A DNA stretch of 32,768 bases from Muribaculaceae bacterium. GTDB taxonomy: Bacteria > Bacteroidota > Bacteroidia > Bacteroidales > Muribaculaceae. Both the position numbers and the translations under genes were made by a program. Under the pieces are notes generated by a model. That model was not told where the DNA came from, made no database searches, and saw only the letters and a program-made list of their open reading frames with translations. Location of the stretch: the NCBI GenBank assembly GCA_017619355.1, contig JAFZSO010000060.1, forward strand, positions 1 to 32,768, written 5' to 3'. The stretch's first letter is position 1, and each line of letters opens with the position of its first letter. Positions 1-7,850 of the stretch are shown here, piece by piece.

Positions 1-259
1 GAGTGTCGATCAAGTTGATCTTGAATCGCTCTCCGCCGTAAGACCAGAATGCCGTAGTAGCAGCAGACGTGATCGTGATGCCACGCTCCTGCTCCTGCAC
101 CATCCAGTCCATCGTAGCTGCGCCGTCATGCACCTCGCCGATCTTGTGAGTAAGACCAGTGTAGTACAGAATGCGCTCCGACGTGGTAGTCTTTCCGGCA
201 TCGATGTGAGCCATGATGCCAATGTTGCGCGTGTATTTCAGCTGTTCGTCAGTCGTCAT
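1..259 (-). CDS. fusA: Elongation factor G, N-terminal part (runs off the window)
   Basis: Translation elongation factor G, the ribosomal translocation GTPase. The first 86 codons are present, starting [20 protein letters not shown]. The P-loop AHIDAGKTT (residues about 17-25) and the switch I region around [11 protein letters not shown] are visible, as expected for the GTPase domain of EF-G. The ATG at 259 lies 14 bp downstream of the rpsG stop, so it is the third gene of the rpsL-rpsG-fusA str operon. The rest of the gene lies beyond the left edge. The switch motifs and context make this call very safe; tetracycline-resistance TetQ-type paralogs are unlikely in this operon position. Confidence 0.97.
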   Translation of the reverse strand, partial: MTTDEQLKYTRNIGIMAHIDAGKTTTSERILYYTGLTHKIGEVHDGAATMDWMVQEQERGITITSAATTAFWSYGGERFKINLIDT

Positions 260-273
260 TTATCGTGTAGCGA

Positions 274-750
274 TTAGAATCTGAAATGAGCGAATGCACG
301 GTTAGCCTCGGCCATGCGGTGCATGTCCTCTTTGCGCTTGAATGCGCCACCCTGCTCATTGTAAGCATCAATGATTTCAGCAGCGAGCTTGTCGGCCATA
401 GTCTTGCCGCCACGCTTGCGAGCGAAGTTGATAAGATTCTTCATTGAAATCGACTCTTTGCGGTCGGGACGAATCTCGGTAGGAACCTGGAATGTAGCAC
501 CACCAATGCGGCGAGACTTCACCTCCACTTGAGGAGTCACCTTCTCTAATGCGGCCTTCCAGATCTCGAGAGGAGTCTTCTCCTCTTTTTCCATTTTCTT
601 ACCCACGAGGTCGAGGGCACCGTAGAAAATAGTGTAAGAAGTGTTCTTCTTACCATCATACATCAGGTGGTTCACGAATTTAGTTACGCGCACATCACCG
701 AACTTGGGATCGGGCAGAATGATCCGTTTTTTGGGCTTAGCCTTTCTCAT
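274..750 (-). CDS. rpsG: 30S ribosomal protein S7
   Basis: Ribosomal protein S7, the primary 16S rRNA-binding protein that nucleates the head of the 30S subunit. The 158-residue product starts [19 protein letters not shown] and has the usual S7 hallmarks: a basic N-terminus, the [12 protein letters not shown] region and [14 protein letters not shown] at mid-length. Length is normal for Bacteroidetes S7. It sits between rpsL (161 bp upstream) and fusA (14 bp downstream) on the same strand, in the standard str operon order. In E. coli, S7 represses this operon by binding the rpsL-rpsG spacer; whether the 161-bp spacer here does the same cannot be judged from the sequence. Confidence 0.99.
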   Translation of the reverse strand: MRKAKPKKRIILPDPKFGDVRVTKFVNHLMYDGKKNTSYTIFYGALDLVGKKMEKEEKTPLEIWKAALEKVTPQVEVKSRRIGGATFQVPTEIRPDRKESISMKNLINFARKRGGKTMADKLAAEIIDAYNEQGGAFKRKEDMHRMAEANRAFAHFRF

Positions 751-911
751 TGTTAATTAAAATTGTAGTTTTTGTCTGCTTGGTTGTTGCTTCTTTGATC
801 TTCAGCTGTCCAACGCTTTGGACGCTTACTCAACCGTTTGTTCATCAATCCAATAAAATCAAAAACTAAGTTTTTAAATTTTTGTTTTGGTTTTAGTAAT
901 TTAGCCGATTA

Positions 912-1295
912 TCACTTCTTCGACTCTTTGGGACGCTTGGCGCCATACTTCGAACGGCGCTGAGTGCGACCTGCTACACCTGCTGTGTCGAGCGTGCCAC
1001 GCACAATGTGGTAACGCACACCGGGGAGGTCCTTCACACGTCCGCCACGCACCATCACGATTGAGTGTTCCTGCAGGTTGTGGCCCTCACCGGGAATGTA
1101 AGAGTTCACTTCCTTGCCGTTGGTCAATCTAACGCGTGCAACCTTACGCATAGCCGAGTTAGGCTTTTTAGGCGTAGTCGTGTAAACGCGAACGCACACA
1201 CCGCGACGCTGAGGGCAAGAGTCCAAAGCAGGCGACTTGCTGGTCGATTCCAGCGATGTACGGCCTTTTCTTACTAATTGCTGAATTGTAGGCAT
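912..1295 (-). CDS. rpsL: 30S ribosomal protein S12
   Basis: Ribosomal protein S12 of the decoding centre. The product is 127 residues and begins [12 protein letters not shown]. The two loops where streptomycin-resistance mutations arise are intact: [12 protein letters not shown] with lysine at residue 43, and [13 protein letters not shown] with lysine at residue 88. Both positions carry the wild-type residue, so the gene shows no classical rpsL streptomycin-resistance change. It is the first gene of the str operon, with a convincing Bacteroidetes promoter 140-170 bp upstream. Confidence 0.99.
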   Translation of the reverse strand: MPTIQQLVRKGRTSLESTSKSPALDSCPQRRGVCVRVYTTTPKKPNSAMRKVARVRLTNGKEVNSYIPGEGHNLQEHSIVMVRGGRVKDLPGVRYHIVRGTLDTAGVAGRTQRRSKYGAKRPKESKK

Positions 1296-1434
1296 CTTAG
1301 TTCTGTTTTACGTTTTTGTTTTAATTAATTAATACTTTATTTATTTACTTCCGGACCCTTTTCGCACACAATTTTCTCTCACTAAATCAAACGATTAGCG
1401 AAAGAAATGCGGGATTTTTGGCCCAAAAGTGTTG

Positions 1435-1466
1435 CAAAGTTACGCACTAATTGGCTAATAACCAAA
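1435..1466 (-). promoter_or_regulatory. Promoter of the str operon
   Basis: On the minus strand a perfect -7 box TAACTTTG (1442-1435) follows a TTTG -33 box (1466-1463) with 20 bp between them, matching the Bacteroidetes housekeeping consensus. Transcription would start near 1428, giving an rpsL leader of about 130 nt. The rest of the 1296-1590 gap is AT-rich and holds one weak inverted repeat (1533-1538 with 1559-1564) without a T tract. Confidence 0.8.
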
Positions 1467-1590
1467 TATTTTTAGGGTGATTTTGCCGAATTTAGGGGGT
1501 TATTTCCTGAAAGACCCCGAACCATGTTTCACAACCCACTAATTATCAGGCTATTTGATGGGTTCGTTGTAAACGAATATTTAAGGCAAT

Positions 1591-2136
1591 TTAAAAAGGT
1601 TTAATATTTTTTAACTCGACTCCACGCTTGTCTTTTTCGCTCAAAAGCAGTTCAGACTGGGGCAAGAGCCAGTTGATGGCGAGAGCGGGATCGTTGAATT
1701 TCAGGGTAACCTCGCTTTGAGGGGCATACACATTATCTACTTTATACTGGAACTGGGCCACCTCGCTCAGCACCACAAAGCCGTGGGCGAAACCGCGGGG
1801 AATGAAGAACTGCAAGCCCTGGGCCGCATCGAGCTCCACGGCCACATGCTGGCCAAATGTGGGGCTGTCGCCACGCAGATCCACAGCCACATCGAGCACC
1901 CTACCCTGCGACACGCGCACCAGCTTGGCCTGGCTCCACACACCTTCCTGGAAGTGGAGGCCACGCAGCACGCCATAGGAGGACAGCGACTCGTTGTCCT
2001 GCACAAAATCGATTTTGCCCACATGAGCCTCAAATTCCTCTTTCTTGAAAGTCTCGCAAAAATAGCCGCGCTCATCGCCAAAACGCTTGGGCTTGATGAG
2101 CCACACACCTTTTATATATTGTTCGATGAATTCCAT
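1591..2136 (-). CDS. rfbC: dTDP-4-dehydrorhamnose 3,5-epimerase (RmlC family)
   Basis: Cupin-fold epimerase that converts dTDP-4-keto-6-deoxyglucose to dTDP-4-keto-rhamnose on the route to dTDP-L-rhamnose for surface polysaccharides. The 181-residue protein, starting MEFIEQYIKGVWLIKPKRFG, has the diagnostic LRGLHFQ motif with the catalytic histidine at residue 61, the paired tyrosine at 131 (FQYKVDN) and the PRGFAHGF strand near 113-120. The frame is open further upstream, but the start at 2136 is chosen because the promoter -7 box lies at 2155-2162, inside that extension, and because RmlC proteins begin here. No rfbA, rfbB or rfbD genes lie beside it, so it is a detached copy. Some RmlC relatives make other deoxysugars, so the exact product is less sure than the family. 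Confidence 0.93.
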   Translation of the reverse strand: MEFIEQYIKGVWLIKPKRFGDERGYFCETFKKEEFEAHVGKIDFVQDNESLSSYGVLRGLHFQEGVWSQAKLVRVSQGRVLDVAVDLRGDSPTFGQHVAVELDAAQGLQFFIPRGFAHGFVVLSEVAQFQYKVDNVYAPQSEVTLKFNDPALAINWLLPQSELLLSEKDKRGVELKNIKPF

Positions 2137-2154
2137 GTCACACAAAATTTTCAG

Positions 2155-2182
2155 CAAAGTTACACACAATTTGGGAAACAAA
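2155..2182 (-). promoter_or_regulatory. Promoter of the rfbC-type epimerase
   Basis: Minus-strand -7 box TAACTTTG (2162-2155) with a TTTG -33 box at 2182-2179, 16 bp apart (a little short). The predicted start near 2148 gives a leader of only about 12 nt before the ATG at 2136. Confidence 0.6.
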
Positions 2183-2225
2183 CACCCACCTTTCGCATAA
2201 AAACACAGCAGATTCACTGTTCAAT

Positions 2226-2260
2226 GCAAAAAAGAGGTGCCCGAGCTGTCTCAGGCACCT
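2226..2260 (-). terminator. Rho-independent terminator after the secreted paralog pair
   Basis: Read on the minus strand, a 7-bp stem AGGTGCC/GGCACCT (2260-2254 with 2241-2235), extended by a GAG/CTC pair inside, is followed by a run of six T. It lies downstream of the 2346-3377 gene and upstream of the rfbC promoter, separating the two transcription units. Confidence 0.8.
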
Positions 2261-2345
2261 TCATGTTTCGTTTAACTACTCTTGCCGCACAACGCCTATA
2301 TATAATAATATATTAAGGTGTGATTGCTGGGCGGGAAAAGCGAGA

Positions 2346-3377
2346 TCACTTAAGTTCTTTGAGCTTATTCTGCCACCACTTGCGGGCATTCTTGTCCTTG
2401 AGGCCGGTTACAGCCTGCTTGAGCCAATCCTTATACATGTCGGGGGCTGCCTCAGCGAGCCAGAGAAGGTTATCGGCCATCAGGTCTTCATCTTCATGAG
2501 TTGCTATCCAAGGCAAGGCCACATCAGCATGACGAAGGCACAGGGCCGACCCTTTCAGTTCCATTTGCAGCACATTATTGGCTGCTGTGCTCTCGGCGTC
2601 TTTTTCAGTGAGTTCATCCTCTGTATTGTCGGCCCACTTGGCTAAATTGTTGACCGCTGCCACATCAAATTCACTCACAGGAGTCTGCATCATCATGAGC
2701 ACATCCATGCCGATACCATCATATTCGCCCTTCACCTTACTCACCGTTCGCTCATTAACAACCTTTTCCCCATCGCGGGGTTCAGGCAGGCCCGAGGGGC
2801 GACTGCCGCGCGACTCGATGGCGGTTGCCACGGGCGTCAGCTGATGCAGCTTTCCGCCACTGCTGAGGAGGAACGGGTTATAAATGGTTCCTTCTTTCTC
2901 ATAAGGATAACCACCTTTAAGGGTGCTCCAGAATGTGTAAGTTCGCTTCACCTTCAGTGTGTCGCCCGTCAATTCGTAGGCGATGGTAGTGCTTGGCTGA
3001 TACCGCATCTCGGGATTTCGGTCAATCACAAGACAGCGCACATCGCCCATCATACCCAAAAGGGCACCATCCACGAAGTTGCCTTTCTTGTCAAGGGTCA
3101 CAGCATAGATCTCGGTCGGAAAACCATTGTTGCCACGGCCCACATAAAGGATCACCACACTAAAGAGGTCGCGCTGCTGCAAGTCGCTCACCTCTGCGTT
3201 TACGGTGTCGAGCACTGCCGGGTTGTGCAGCAGCACTTTATCGAGCAGCTGGTGCGCCGTTGCGGCGGGAATCGGTTCATCCACCTTCAACGACTTCACA
3301 TCAACGCCAGCGTAGGCATTACAAGCAAGCAGTGCTGTTGCAGCCATAAGTCCAAGTGTTTTGATAATGGATTTCAT
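2346..3377 (-). CDS. Secreted protein of unknown function, tandem paralog 2
   Basis: I do not recognise a family. The 343-residue product starts with a signal peptide (MKSIIKTLGLMAATALLAC, probable cleavage after NAYA near residue 23) and then reads as a soluble periplasmic or surface protein. It is clearly a paralog of the gene just upstream (3406-4404): both begin GV(D/N)(V/L)K after the signal peptide, share a VLD..(A/V).EV.D(L/M)Q.R block followed by a YVGR strand, a (T/I)(E/Y)LYA-like strand, GDTL.V.RTY in mid-protein, IESRG or VESHG near residue 190, and end with LKDK.AR.WWQN.L. The C-terminal part, rich in acidic residues and Trp-Leu pairs, looks helical. The gap to the upstream paralog is 28 bp, so the two are probably co-transcribed. 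Confidence 0.75.
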   Translation of the reverse strand: MKSIIKTLGLMAATALLACNAYAGVDVKSLKVDEPIPAATAHQLLDKVLLHNPAVLDTVNAEVSDLQQRDLFSVVILYVGRGNNGFPTEIYAVTLDKKGNFVDGALLGMMGDVRCLVIDRNPEMRYQPSTTIAYELTGDTLKVKRTYTFWSTLKGGYPYEKEGTIYNPFLLSSGGKLHQLTPVATAIESRGSRPSGLPEPRDGEKVVNERTVSKVKGEYDGIGMDVLMMMQTPVSEFDVAAVNNLAKWADNTEDELTEKDAESTAANNVLQMELKGSALCLRHADVALPWIATHEDEDLMADNLLWLAEAAPDMYKDWLKQAVTGLKDKNARKWWQNKLKELK

Positions 3378-3405
3378 ATCACATTACATATAATATGGTG
3401 AAGAA

Positions 3406-4404
3406 TTATAAACCTTGTTGCATCAGCCAATTTTGCCACCACTGACGGGCCTTCTTGTCCTTGAGTGAAGGAACTATCGCCTTCAGCCAGTCGGCCTCTT
3501 TGAACTCGTTCTCGAGGACGGCTCTCGACATGAAGTTGCTGAACGCCTCTTTACCCTTGTTCTTGGCAATCCAGGTGAGGAAGGGTTCGGCATTGCGCAA
3601 GCCCAAAGCAGTGCTCCAGCGTGCGAATTCGCTGACGTTGATGTTTGATGGCGAAGTGGCTGGCTCGTCGGCACTCGATTCCTCAAGGTCAACAAATTCC
3701 TTGCCCAACTTGTTGAATTCGTTCAAGTCGAGCTTGGCGCTGAGGGGCTGATGAGCCATATCGAGAAGCTTAACGCCCAGAATGCTGTAAAGGCCTTCAA
3801 CTTCGCCGGTAATGGGATCGTCACCGCTAGAGGCATTCACGTCGCCATGGCTCTCCACAGCCGAAACCTTGGTGGGAAGCTGGGTGAAGGTGCCTTTGGG
3901 GTTGATGAGATAGTAGCTGTTGAGATTGCCAACCTGATTGAAGAACTTGCCCACTATCGAGGTTCCGTAGCGATAGGTGCGCTCCACGCCCAGCGTGTCG
4001 GCCACTATGCTATAAGGGATGTCGGGCATTGTCTCCATATAGTAGCCATCGGGCAAACTGACCTTGACGCACTGCGTATCGCCAGTGTAGCCCAGCATCA
4101 TGCCATCGATGGCATTCCAGCCCGAGTCGAACGACATGGCATAGAGTTCAGTATTGATAAGGGTGCTCATGCGGCCCACATAGAAGAAGACCACCTTCAC
4201 ACCACCAGGACGTTCCTGCATATCAGCCACTTCCACAGCCACGCGGTCGAGCACCGAGAGGTCGTGCATAAACACCTTTCCAAGCACAGCCTTGGCTTCG
4301 TAAGTGGGCACTTCAGCGTACAGATAATCCTTCAGGTTAACACCTGCCGACGCATTTATCGCCAACATTGCACATGTGGCAAACAGAATCTTTGATAGTT
4401 TCAT
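3406..4404 (-). CDS. Secreted protein of unknown function, tandem paralog 1
   Basis: No family recognised. The product is 332 residues with a signal peptide (MKLSKILFATCAMLAINASA, cleavage near residue 20). It aligns along its whole length with the next gene (2346-3377), sharing the YVGR strand, the D(T)L.V.RTY strand and the C-terminal LKDKKARQWWQNWL, though overall identity looks low, so the duplication is old. It is the first gene of the pair; a -7 box at 4442-4449 lies 38 bp upstream, back to back with the promoter of the divergent nucleotidyltransferase operon. Neither protein has a lipobox, a T9SS tail or a membrane segment beyond the signal peptide, so a periplasmic location is the simplest reading. 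Confidence 0.75.
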   Translation of the reverse strand: MKLSKILFATCAMLAINASAGVNLKDYLYAEVPTYEAKAVLGKVFMHDLSVLDRVAVEVADMQERPGGVKVVFFYVGRMSTLINTELYAMSFDSGWNAIDGMMLGYTGDTQCVKVSLPDGYYMETMPDIPYSIVADTLGVERTYRYGTSIVGKFFNQVGNLNSYYLINPKGTFTQLPTKVSAVESHGDVNASSGDDPITGEVEGLYSILGVKLLDMAHQPLSAKLDLNEFNKLGKEFVDLEESSADEPATSPSNINVSEFARWSTALGLRNAEPFLTWIAKNKGKEAFSNFMSRAVLENEFKEADWLKAIVPSLKDKKARQWWQNWLMQQGL

Positions 4405-4441
4405 AGAGTTACTTTTTTAAAGGTTTTGTAATTGTTTTGTG

Positions 4442-4449
4442 CAAATATA
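4442..4449 (-). promoter_or_regulatory. Promoter -7 box for the secreted paralog pair
   Basis: Minus-strand TATATTTG fits TAnnTTTG. A partial -33 box (CTTG, 4470-4467) is 17 bp upstream. Expected transcription start near 4435, about 30 nt before the ATG at 4404. Confidence 0.5.
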
Positions 4450-4572
4450 GCAATTATTTTTGAAAACAAGCAGATTTTTCAACATATTTAAAATAATGTA
4501 TCTCATTAGAGTCGCTATAGGCCTTTATCATACGCAGATTGGAGTAAATAATTGAGTTTTTGGGGTGAATCA

Positions 4573-4604
4573 TTTGCACAACTCGAAATAAATCACGAAA
4601 TTTG
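4573..4604 (+). promoter_or_regulatory. Promoter of the nucleotidyltransferase/L,D-transpeptidase operon
   Basis: TTTG at 4573-4576, then 20 bp, then GAAATTTG at 4597-4604 (one mismatch to TAnnTTTG). Transcription would start near 4611. That rules against the in-frame ATG at 4602 and supports the start at 4650. Confidence 0.55.
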
Positions 4605-4649
4605 CATAGATACTGCGTTTACTACCCGTTACAGATACTGACAATTATC

Positions 4650-5837
4650 ATGAACACTCGCAATATTATCCTGTTTGACGACAACGATGTGAGGAAAAAC
4701 CTCCTCCCCATCACCTATACGCGCCCCATTGCTAAAATCAGGGTGGGCATCACCACCATCGAGGAGAAGTGGCAGGCACTGCTGGGTTACAACAGCTGCT
4801 CCTACCTGACGGCATCGTACCTGAAATGCAAATTCCCGCTGGTGGTCAAGCGCCACAACCTGATGATAGCGGGGCACATCATCCCCACTGCCGAGATTGC
4901 CGAGCTCACCGCGAAGCTGAATCTGGGCGAGGCGCTGTGCTATGGCGACCAACTCATAGCCTTCTACGGCACAGCCCGCGACTTCGACCACAGGCGTTTT
5001 GCCAAGGTCATCACGCCCAAGAAGGCGCCCATCTCCATCCAGTATCTCTACCACATCTTCGAGGCCAACGGCGAAGTGCTCAAGCAAGACTTCGACCACC
5101 TCACCCAAGGGCGCCAGTCGGCACCCCTCTCTCCCACCAACACTGTGGTGGGCGATCCGAGCCGCATCTTCATTGAAGAAGGGGCAAGCGTGGAAGGAGC
5201 CTTCCTGAACACGCGCGAGGGGCACATCTACATAGGCCCCGATGTGGAGGTGATGGAGGGTTCGTGCATCCGTGCACCCTTTGCCGCCTGCCATCATGCC
5301 AAGGTGAAGATGGGTGCCAAGGTGTATGGCGCCACCACGCTTGGACCGCACTGCAAGATAGGCGGCGAGGTGGAGAATACCGTGATGATAGGCTACAGCA
5401 ACAAGGCACACGACGGCTTCATAGGCGATGCCGTGATTGGCGAGTGGTGTAACATCGGCGGCGGCACATCTGCCTCCAACCTCAAGAACGACTACACTGA
5501 AATCAAGCTGTGGAACTACGGCGCCAAGCGATTCATGCGCACAGGACTGCAATTCTGCGGCCTGATCATGGGCGACCATTGCAAGACGGGCGTGAACTGC
5601 ATGATCAACACCGCCACCGTGCTGGGTGTGGGCGTGAACATTCACGGAGCCGGCTTCCCGCGCAACTTCGTGGCGTCGTTCATGGAGGGCGGCAGCACCA
5701 CGGGATTCAAGAATGTGAAACTCGATGCCTTCTTTGCCCTGGCCGAGCGCGTGATGGCAAGGCGTGGCATGAAACTCACCGATGCCGACCGCGAGATTTA
5801 CACCGATATTTACGAAATGGCTAAACGCTACAAATAA
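4650..5837 (+). CDS. GlmU-like sugar nucleotidyltransferase with left-handed beta-helix
   Basis: A 395-residue protein of the Bacteroidetes 'putative sugar nucleotidyltransferase' family related to GlmU. The N-terminal half (MNTRNIILFDDNDVRKNLLP, then TRPIAKIRVGITTIEEKW) is the divergent nucleotidyltransferase domain. The C-terminal half from about residue 170 shows hexapeptide repeats of a left-handed beta-helix (IYIGPDVEV, AKVKMGAKVYG, CKIGGEVENTVMIGYSNKAHDGFIGDAVIGEWCNIGGGT), as in the acetyltransferase/trimerisation domain of GlmU. By family it should activate a sugar phosphate to a nucleotide sugar; the substrate is not evident. It heads a probable operon with two L,D-transpeptidases and an SH3b protein (13-bp gap to the next gene), which suggests a role in envelope or peptidoglycan precursor supply. 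That link is inference. The start at 4650 is favoured by the promoter position. Confidence 0.88.
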   Translation: MNTRNIILFDDNDVRKNLLPITYTRPIAKIRVGITTIEEKWQALLGYNSCSYLTASYLKCKFPLVVKRHNLMIAGHIIPTAEIAELTAKLNLGEALCYGDQLIAFYGTARDFDHRRFAKVITPKKAPISIQYLYHIFEANGEVLKQDFDHLTQGRQSAPLSPTNTVVGDPSRIFIEEGASVEGAFLNTREGHIYIGPDVEVMEGSCIRAPFAACHHAKVKMGAKVYGATTLGPHCKIGGEVENTVMIGYSNKAHDGFIGDAVIGEWCNIGGGTSASNLKNDYTEIKLWNYGAKRFMRTGLQFCGLIMGDHCKTGVNCMINTATVLGVGVNIHGAGFPRNFVASFMEGGSTTGFKNVKLDAFFALAERVMARRGMKLTDADREIYTDIYEMAKRYK

Positions 5838-5850
5838 ACTACACTACGAT

Positions 5851-6468
5851 ATGAAAAAAGCACTCATTCTGCTCATGGCCGTGATGCTCATTGCACCCGC
5901 CATGAATGCCCAAAAAAAGGCTTTCACCAAGAAGGCCACAACCACTGTTAAGACCAAGACCAAGGCCAAGACTTCAACGACTAAAGAGACCAAGCCCTAT
6001 TTCATTGTCATCTCCAAGAAAGACCTGAATTTGCGCGTTTATAAGGCCGAAAAAGGCGACACCACACTGGTGCAGCAGTTCGATGCCTGCTTGAGCAAAA
6101 ACAAGGGCAACAAGCAACGCAAGGGCGATATGCGCACGCCCGAATCGCCCGCTGGCAAGCCCTTCTCAATCACGCAGATACAGGATGCCAGCACTTGGAA
6201 GCACGACTTCAAGGACGGCCGTGGCAACATCAAGGCCTACGGGCACTGGTTCCTGCGTCTGCTCACTCCAGGGCATAGCGGCATAGGCATTCACGGCAGC
6301 ACCAACAACGAGAGCAGCGTGCCGGGCCGTGCCAGCGAAGGCTGCATACGCCTGCGCGATGCCGACATCATCACACTCAAGGAGAAGTATGCCTATGTGG
6401 GCATGCCCGTCATCATCAAGGGCGAGAACGAGGGGCTGCTTCCCTTTGAGGCACGACTGGAGCAATAA
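5851..6468 (+). CDS. Secreted L,D-transpeptidase (YkuD family)
   Basis: A 205-residue exported protein. Residues 1-20 form a signal peptide ending AMNA; residues 21-48 are a Lys/Thr-rich linker; the YkuD catalytic domain runs from about 50 to 190. The active-site signature is complete: histidine 148 in GIGIHGSTNN and the nucleophile cysteine 165 in ASEGCIRLRD. Such enzymes cross-link peptidoglycan stems (3-3 links) or attach proteins to it. The domain is highly similar to that of the lipoprotein at 7064-7687, so the two arose by duplication. The start at 5851 gives a proper signal peptide; the upstream in-frame extension overlaps the preceding gene. It is 13 bp downstream of the nucleotidyltransferase. 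Confidence 0.92.
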   Translation: MKKALILLMAVMLIAPAMNAQKKAFTKKATTTVKTKTKAKTSTTKETKPYFIVISKKDLNLRVYKAEKGDTTLVQQFDACLSKNKGNKQRKGDMRTPESPAGKPFSITQIQDASTWKHDFKDGRGNIKAYGHWFLRLLTPGHSGIGIHGSTNNESSVPGRASEGCIRLRDADIITLKEKYAYVGMPVIIKGENEGLLPFEARLEQ

Positions 6469-6534
6469 ACCTTGGGGCGTTTTTCAAGTCAAATATCTAT
6501 AGAACCATTCTTAACCATTAATCATAAAACAATT

Positions 6535-7056
6535 ATGAAAAATTTTAAATCATTACTCCTTGTCGCTGCATTTGCACTGTGCAGCGTTATGGCATGGGCC
6601 GACGCCCAGGTAGTGGTGACTGGCACCAATGTGCGACTGCGCACCGCTCCATCGCTCAACTCACAGACACTCACCTACAGCAATGGCGTGAACATTCACC
6701 CCAAGAAGGGCGAGAAACTTACCTGCACCGGCAAGACCGGCGACTTCTACCAGGTCATCTACAAGGGTCAGAAAGTGTACATTTCCAAGCAGTTTGCCAA
6801 ACCCGTAAGCACTGGCAAGACCGCTACCACAACTACCGCCAGTCAGGGACAGCGTTATGTGGTGGTGACTGGCACCAACGTGCGTCTGCGCAAGTCGCCC
6901 TCGATCAAGGGAGCCATCTACACCGTGAACGCTGCTCCCGTCTATCCCAAGAAGGGCGAACGCATCAAATACATGGGCGAAGCTGGTGACTTCTACAAGG
7001 TGAATTACAACGGCAACTACCTGTACATTTCTAAGCAGTTCTCACGCCTTGAATAG
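6535..7056 (+). CDS. Secreted protein with two bacterial SH3 domains
   Basis: A 173-residue protein with a signal peptide (about residues 1-22, ending MAWADA) followed by two SH3b repeats of about 65 residues. Each repeat starts VVVTGTNVRLR.(A/S)PS, has a P.KKGE strand, then GDFY.V.Y.G..(V/L)YISKQF. A Thr/Ser-rich linker separates them. SH3b domains usually bind peptidoglycan or guide cell-wall enzymes. Lying between two L,D-transpeptidase genes, with 66 bp before it and only 7 bp after, it may act as a wall-targeting partner for them. This is inferred from context. The start at 6535 is chosen because the signal peptide begins there. Confidence 0.88.
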   Translation: MKNFKSLLLVAAFALCSVMAWADAQVVVTGTNVRLRTAPSLNSQTLTYSNGVNIHPKKGEKLTCTGKTGDFYQVIYKGQKVYISKQFAKPVSTGKTATTTTASQGQRYVVVTGTNVRLRKSPSIKGAIYTVNAAPVYPKKGERIKYMGEAGDFYKVNYNGNYLYISKQFSRLE

Positions 7057-7063
7057 TCTGGTC

Positions 7064-7687
7064 ATGAAGCATTTCCTATTCATTGCAACCGCACTTTTGC
7101 TCATGGCGTGCTCGGGCGGCAAGTCCGAGGGCAGCGGCGAGAACGGCGGTGAAGCCAAACCGCAGTCGGTGGCCGGAACGCCTGCCGACAAGGCCACGAT
7201 TTACAGCGACGCCGAGTTCGACGAGAGCAAGTCATTCATCGTCATCTCGAAGAAGGACCTGCGACTCTATGTCTACGCCGACATCAACGGCGACACCACT
7301 CTCATCGCCCACTTCCCCGTGTGCCTAAGCAAGAACAAAGGCCAGAAGCAGGGCAGCGGCGACATGCGCACCCCCGAGAGCGAACCCGGCAAGCCATTCA
7401 CCATCAGGCAGATTCTGAATGCGAGCGACTGGCACCACGACTTTGGTGACGGACGCGGCAGCATCCTTGCCTATGGTAACTGGTTCCTGCGCCTCGAGAC
7501 CCCATTCAGTGGCATCGGCATCCACGGCAGCACCAACAACGAAGAGAGCGTGCCGGGCCGTGCCAGCGAGGGCTGCATCCGACTGCGCGATGCCGACATC
7601 ATCACCCTTAAGGAGAACTATGCCTATGTGGGCATGCCCGTCATCATCAAGGGCGAGGACCAAGGTCCACTCCCCTTCGAGAAATAA
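7064..7687 (+). CDS. Lipoprotein L,D-transpeptidase (YkuD family)
   Basis: A 207-residue predicted lipoprotein: MKHFLFIATALLLMAC with the lipobox cysteine at residue 16, then a Gly/Ser/Glu-rich linker (17-55) and a YkuD domain (about 57-197). The catalytic histidine is at 154 (GIGIHGSTNN) and the cysteine at 171 (ASEGCIRLRD). It closely matches the soluble enzyme at 5851-6468, including the LSKNKG, GDMRTPES and YAYVGMPVIIKGE blocks. The main difference is the membrane tether, so the cell makes one free and one anchored version from the same operon. No terminator is obvious after it. The start at 7064 gives the lipoprotein signal and lies 7 bp past the SH3b stop. Confidence 0.92.
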   Translation: MKHFLFIATALLLMACSGGKSEGSGENGGEAKPQSVAGTPADKATIYSDAEFDESKSFIVISKKDLRLYVYADINGDTTLIAHFPVCLSKNKGQKQGSGDMRTPESEPGKPFTIRQILNASDWHHDFGDGRGSILAYGNWFLRLETPFSGIGIHGSTNNEESVPGRASEGCIRLRDADIITLKENYAYVGMPVIIKGEDQGPLPFEK

Positions 7688-7704
7688 CTCGCTTTATGGG
7701 TGAA

Positions 7705-7736
7705 TTTGCACAAATGCGGATTAATGTGTAATTTTG
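7705..7736 (+). promoter_or_regulatory. Promoter of the outer-membrane barrel gene
   Basis: TTTG at 7705-7708, exactly 20 bp, then TAATTTTG at 7729-7736: a full match to the Bacteroidetes consensus. The start near 7743 leaves a leader of about 108 nt. Confidence 0.8.
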
Positions 7737-7751
7737 CACTACCCGATCGGT

Positions 7752-7780
7752 TGCCGGCACCACACAAGCGGGTGACGGCA
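7752..7780 (+). promoter_or_regulatory. Stem-loop in the 5' leader of the barrel gene
   Basis: TGCCGGCACC (7752-7761) pairs with GGTGACGGCA (7771-7780) in a 10-position stem with one mismatch and a 9-nt loop. It lies just after the predicted transcription start and has no T tract, so it is a leader structure rather than a terminator. Its role is unknown. Confidence 0.4.
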
Positions 7781-7850
7781 TGCTCACAGCCGAGAGGTCT
7801 TGCTATTATATGAATTGCCATGTGAGCTGGCATTTTTAAAAAATTTAGGC

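Noticed and set aside
1533-1564. Inverted repeat downstream of rfbC as a terminator
   Set aside because: A 6-bp stem with a long loop and no T run on the transcribed strand.
4629-5645. 338-codon minus-strand open frame opposite the GlmU-like gene
   Set aside because: Histidine- and valine-rich shadow of a conserved nucleotidyltransferase; no recognisable motif.
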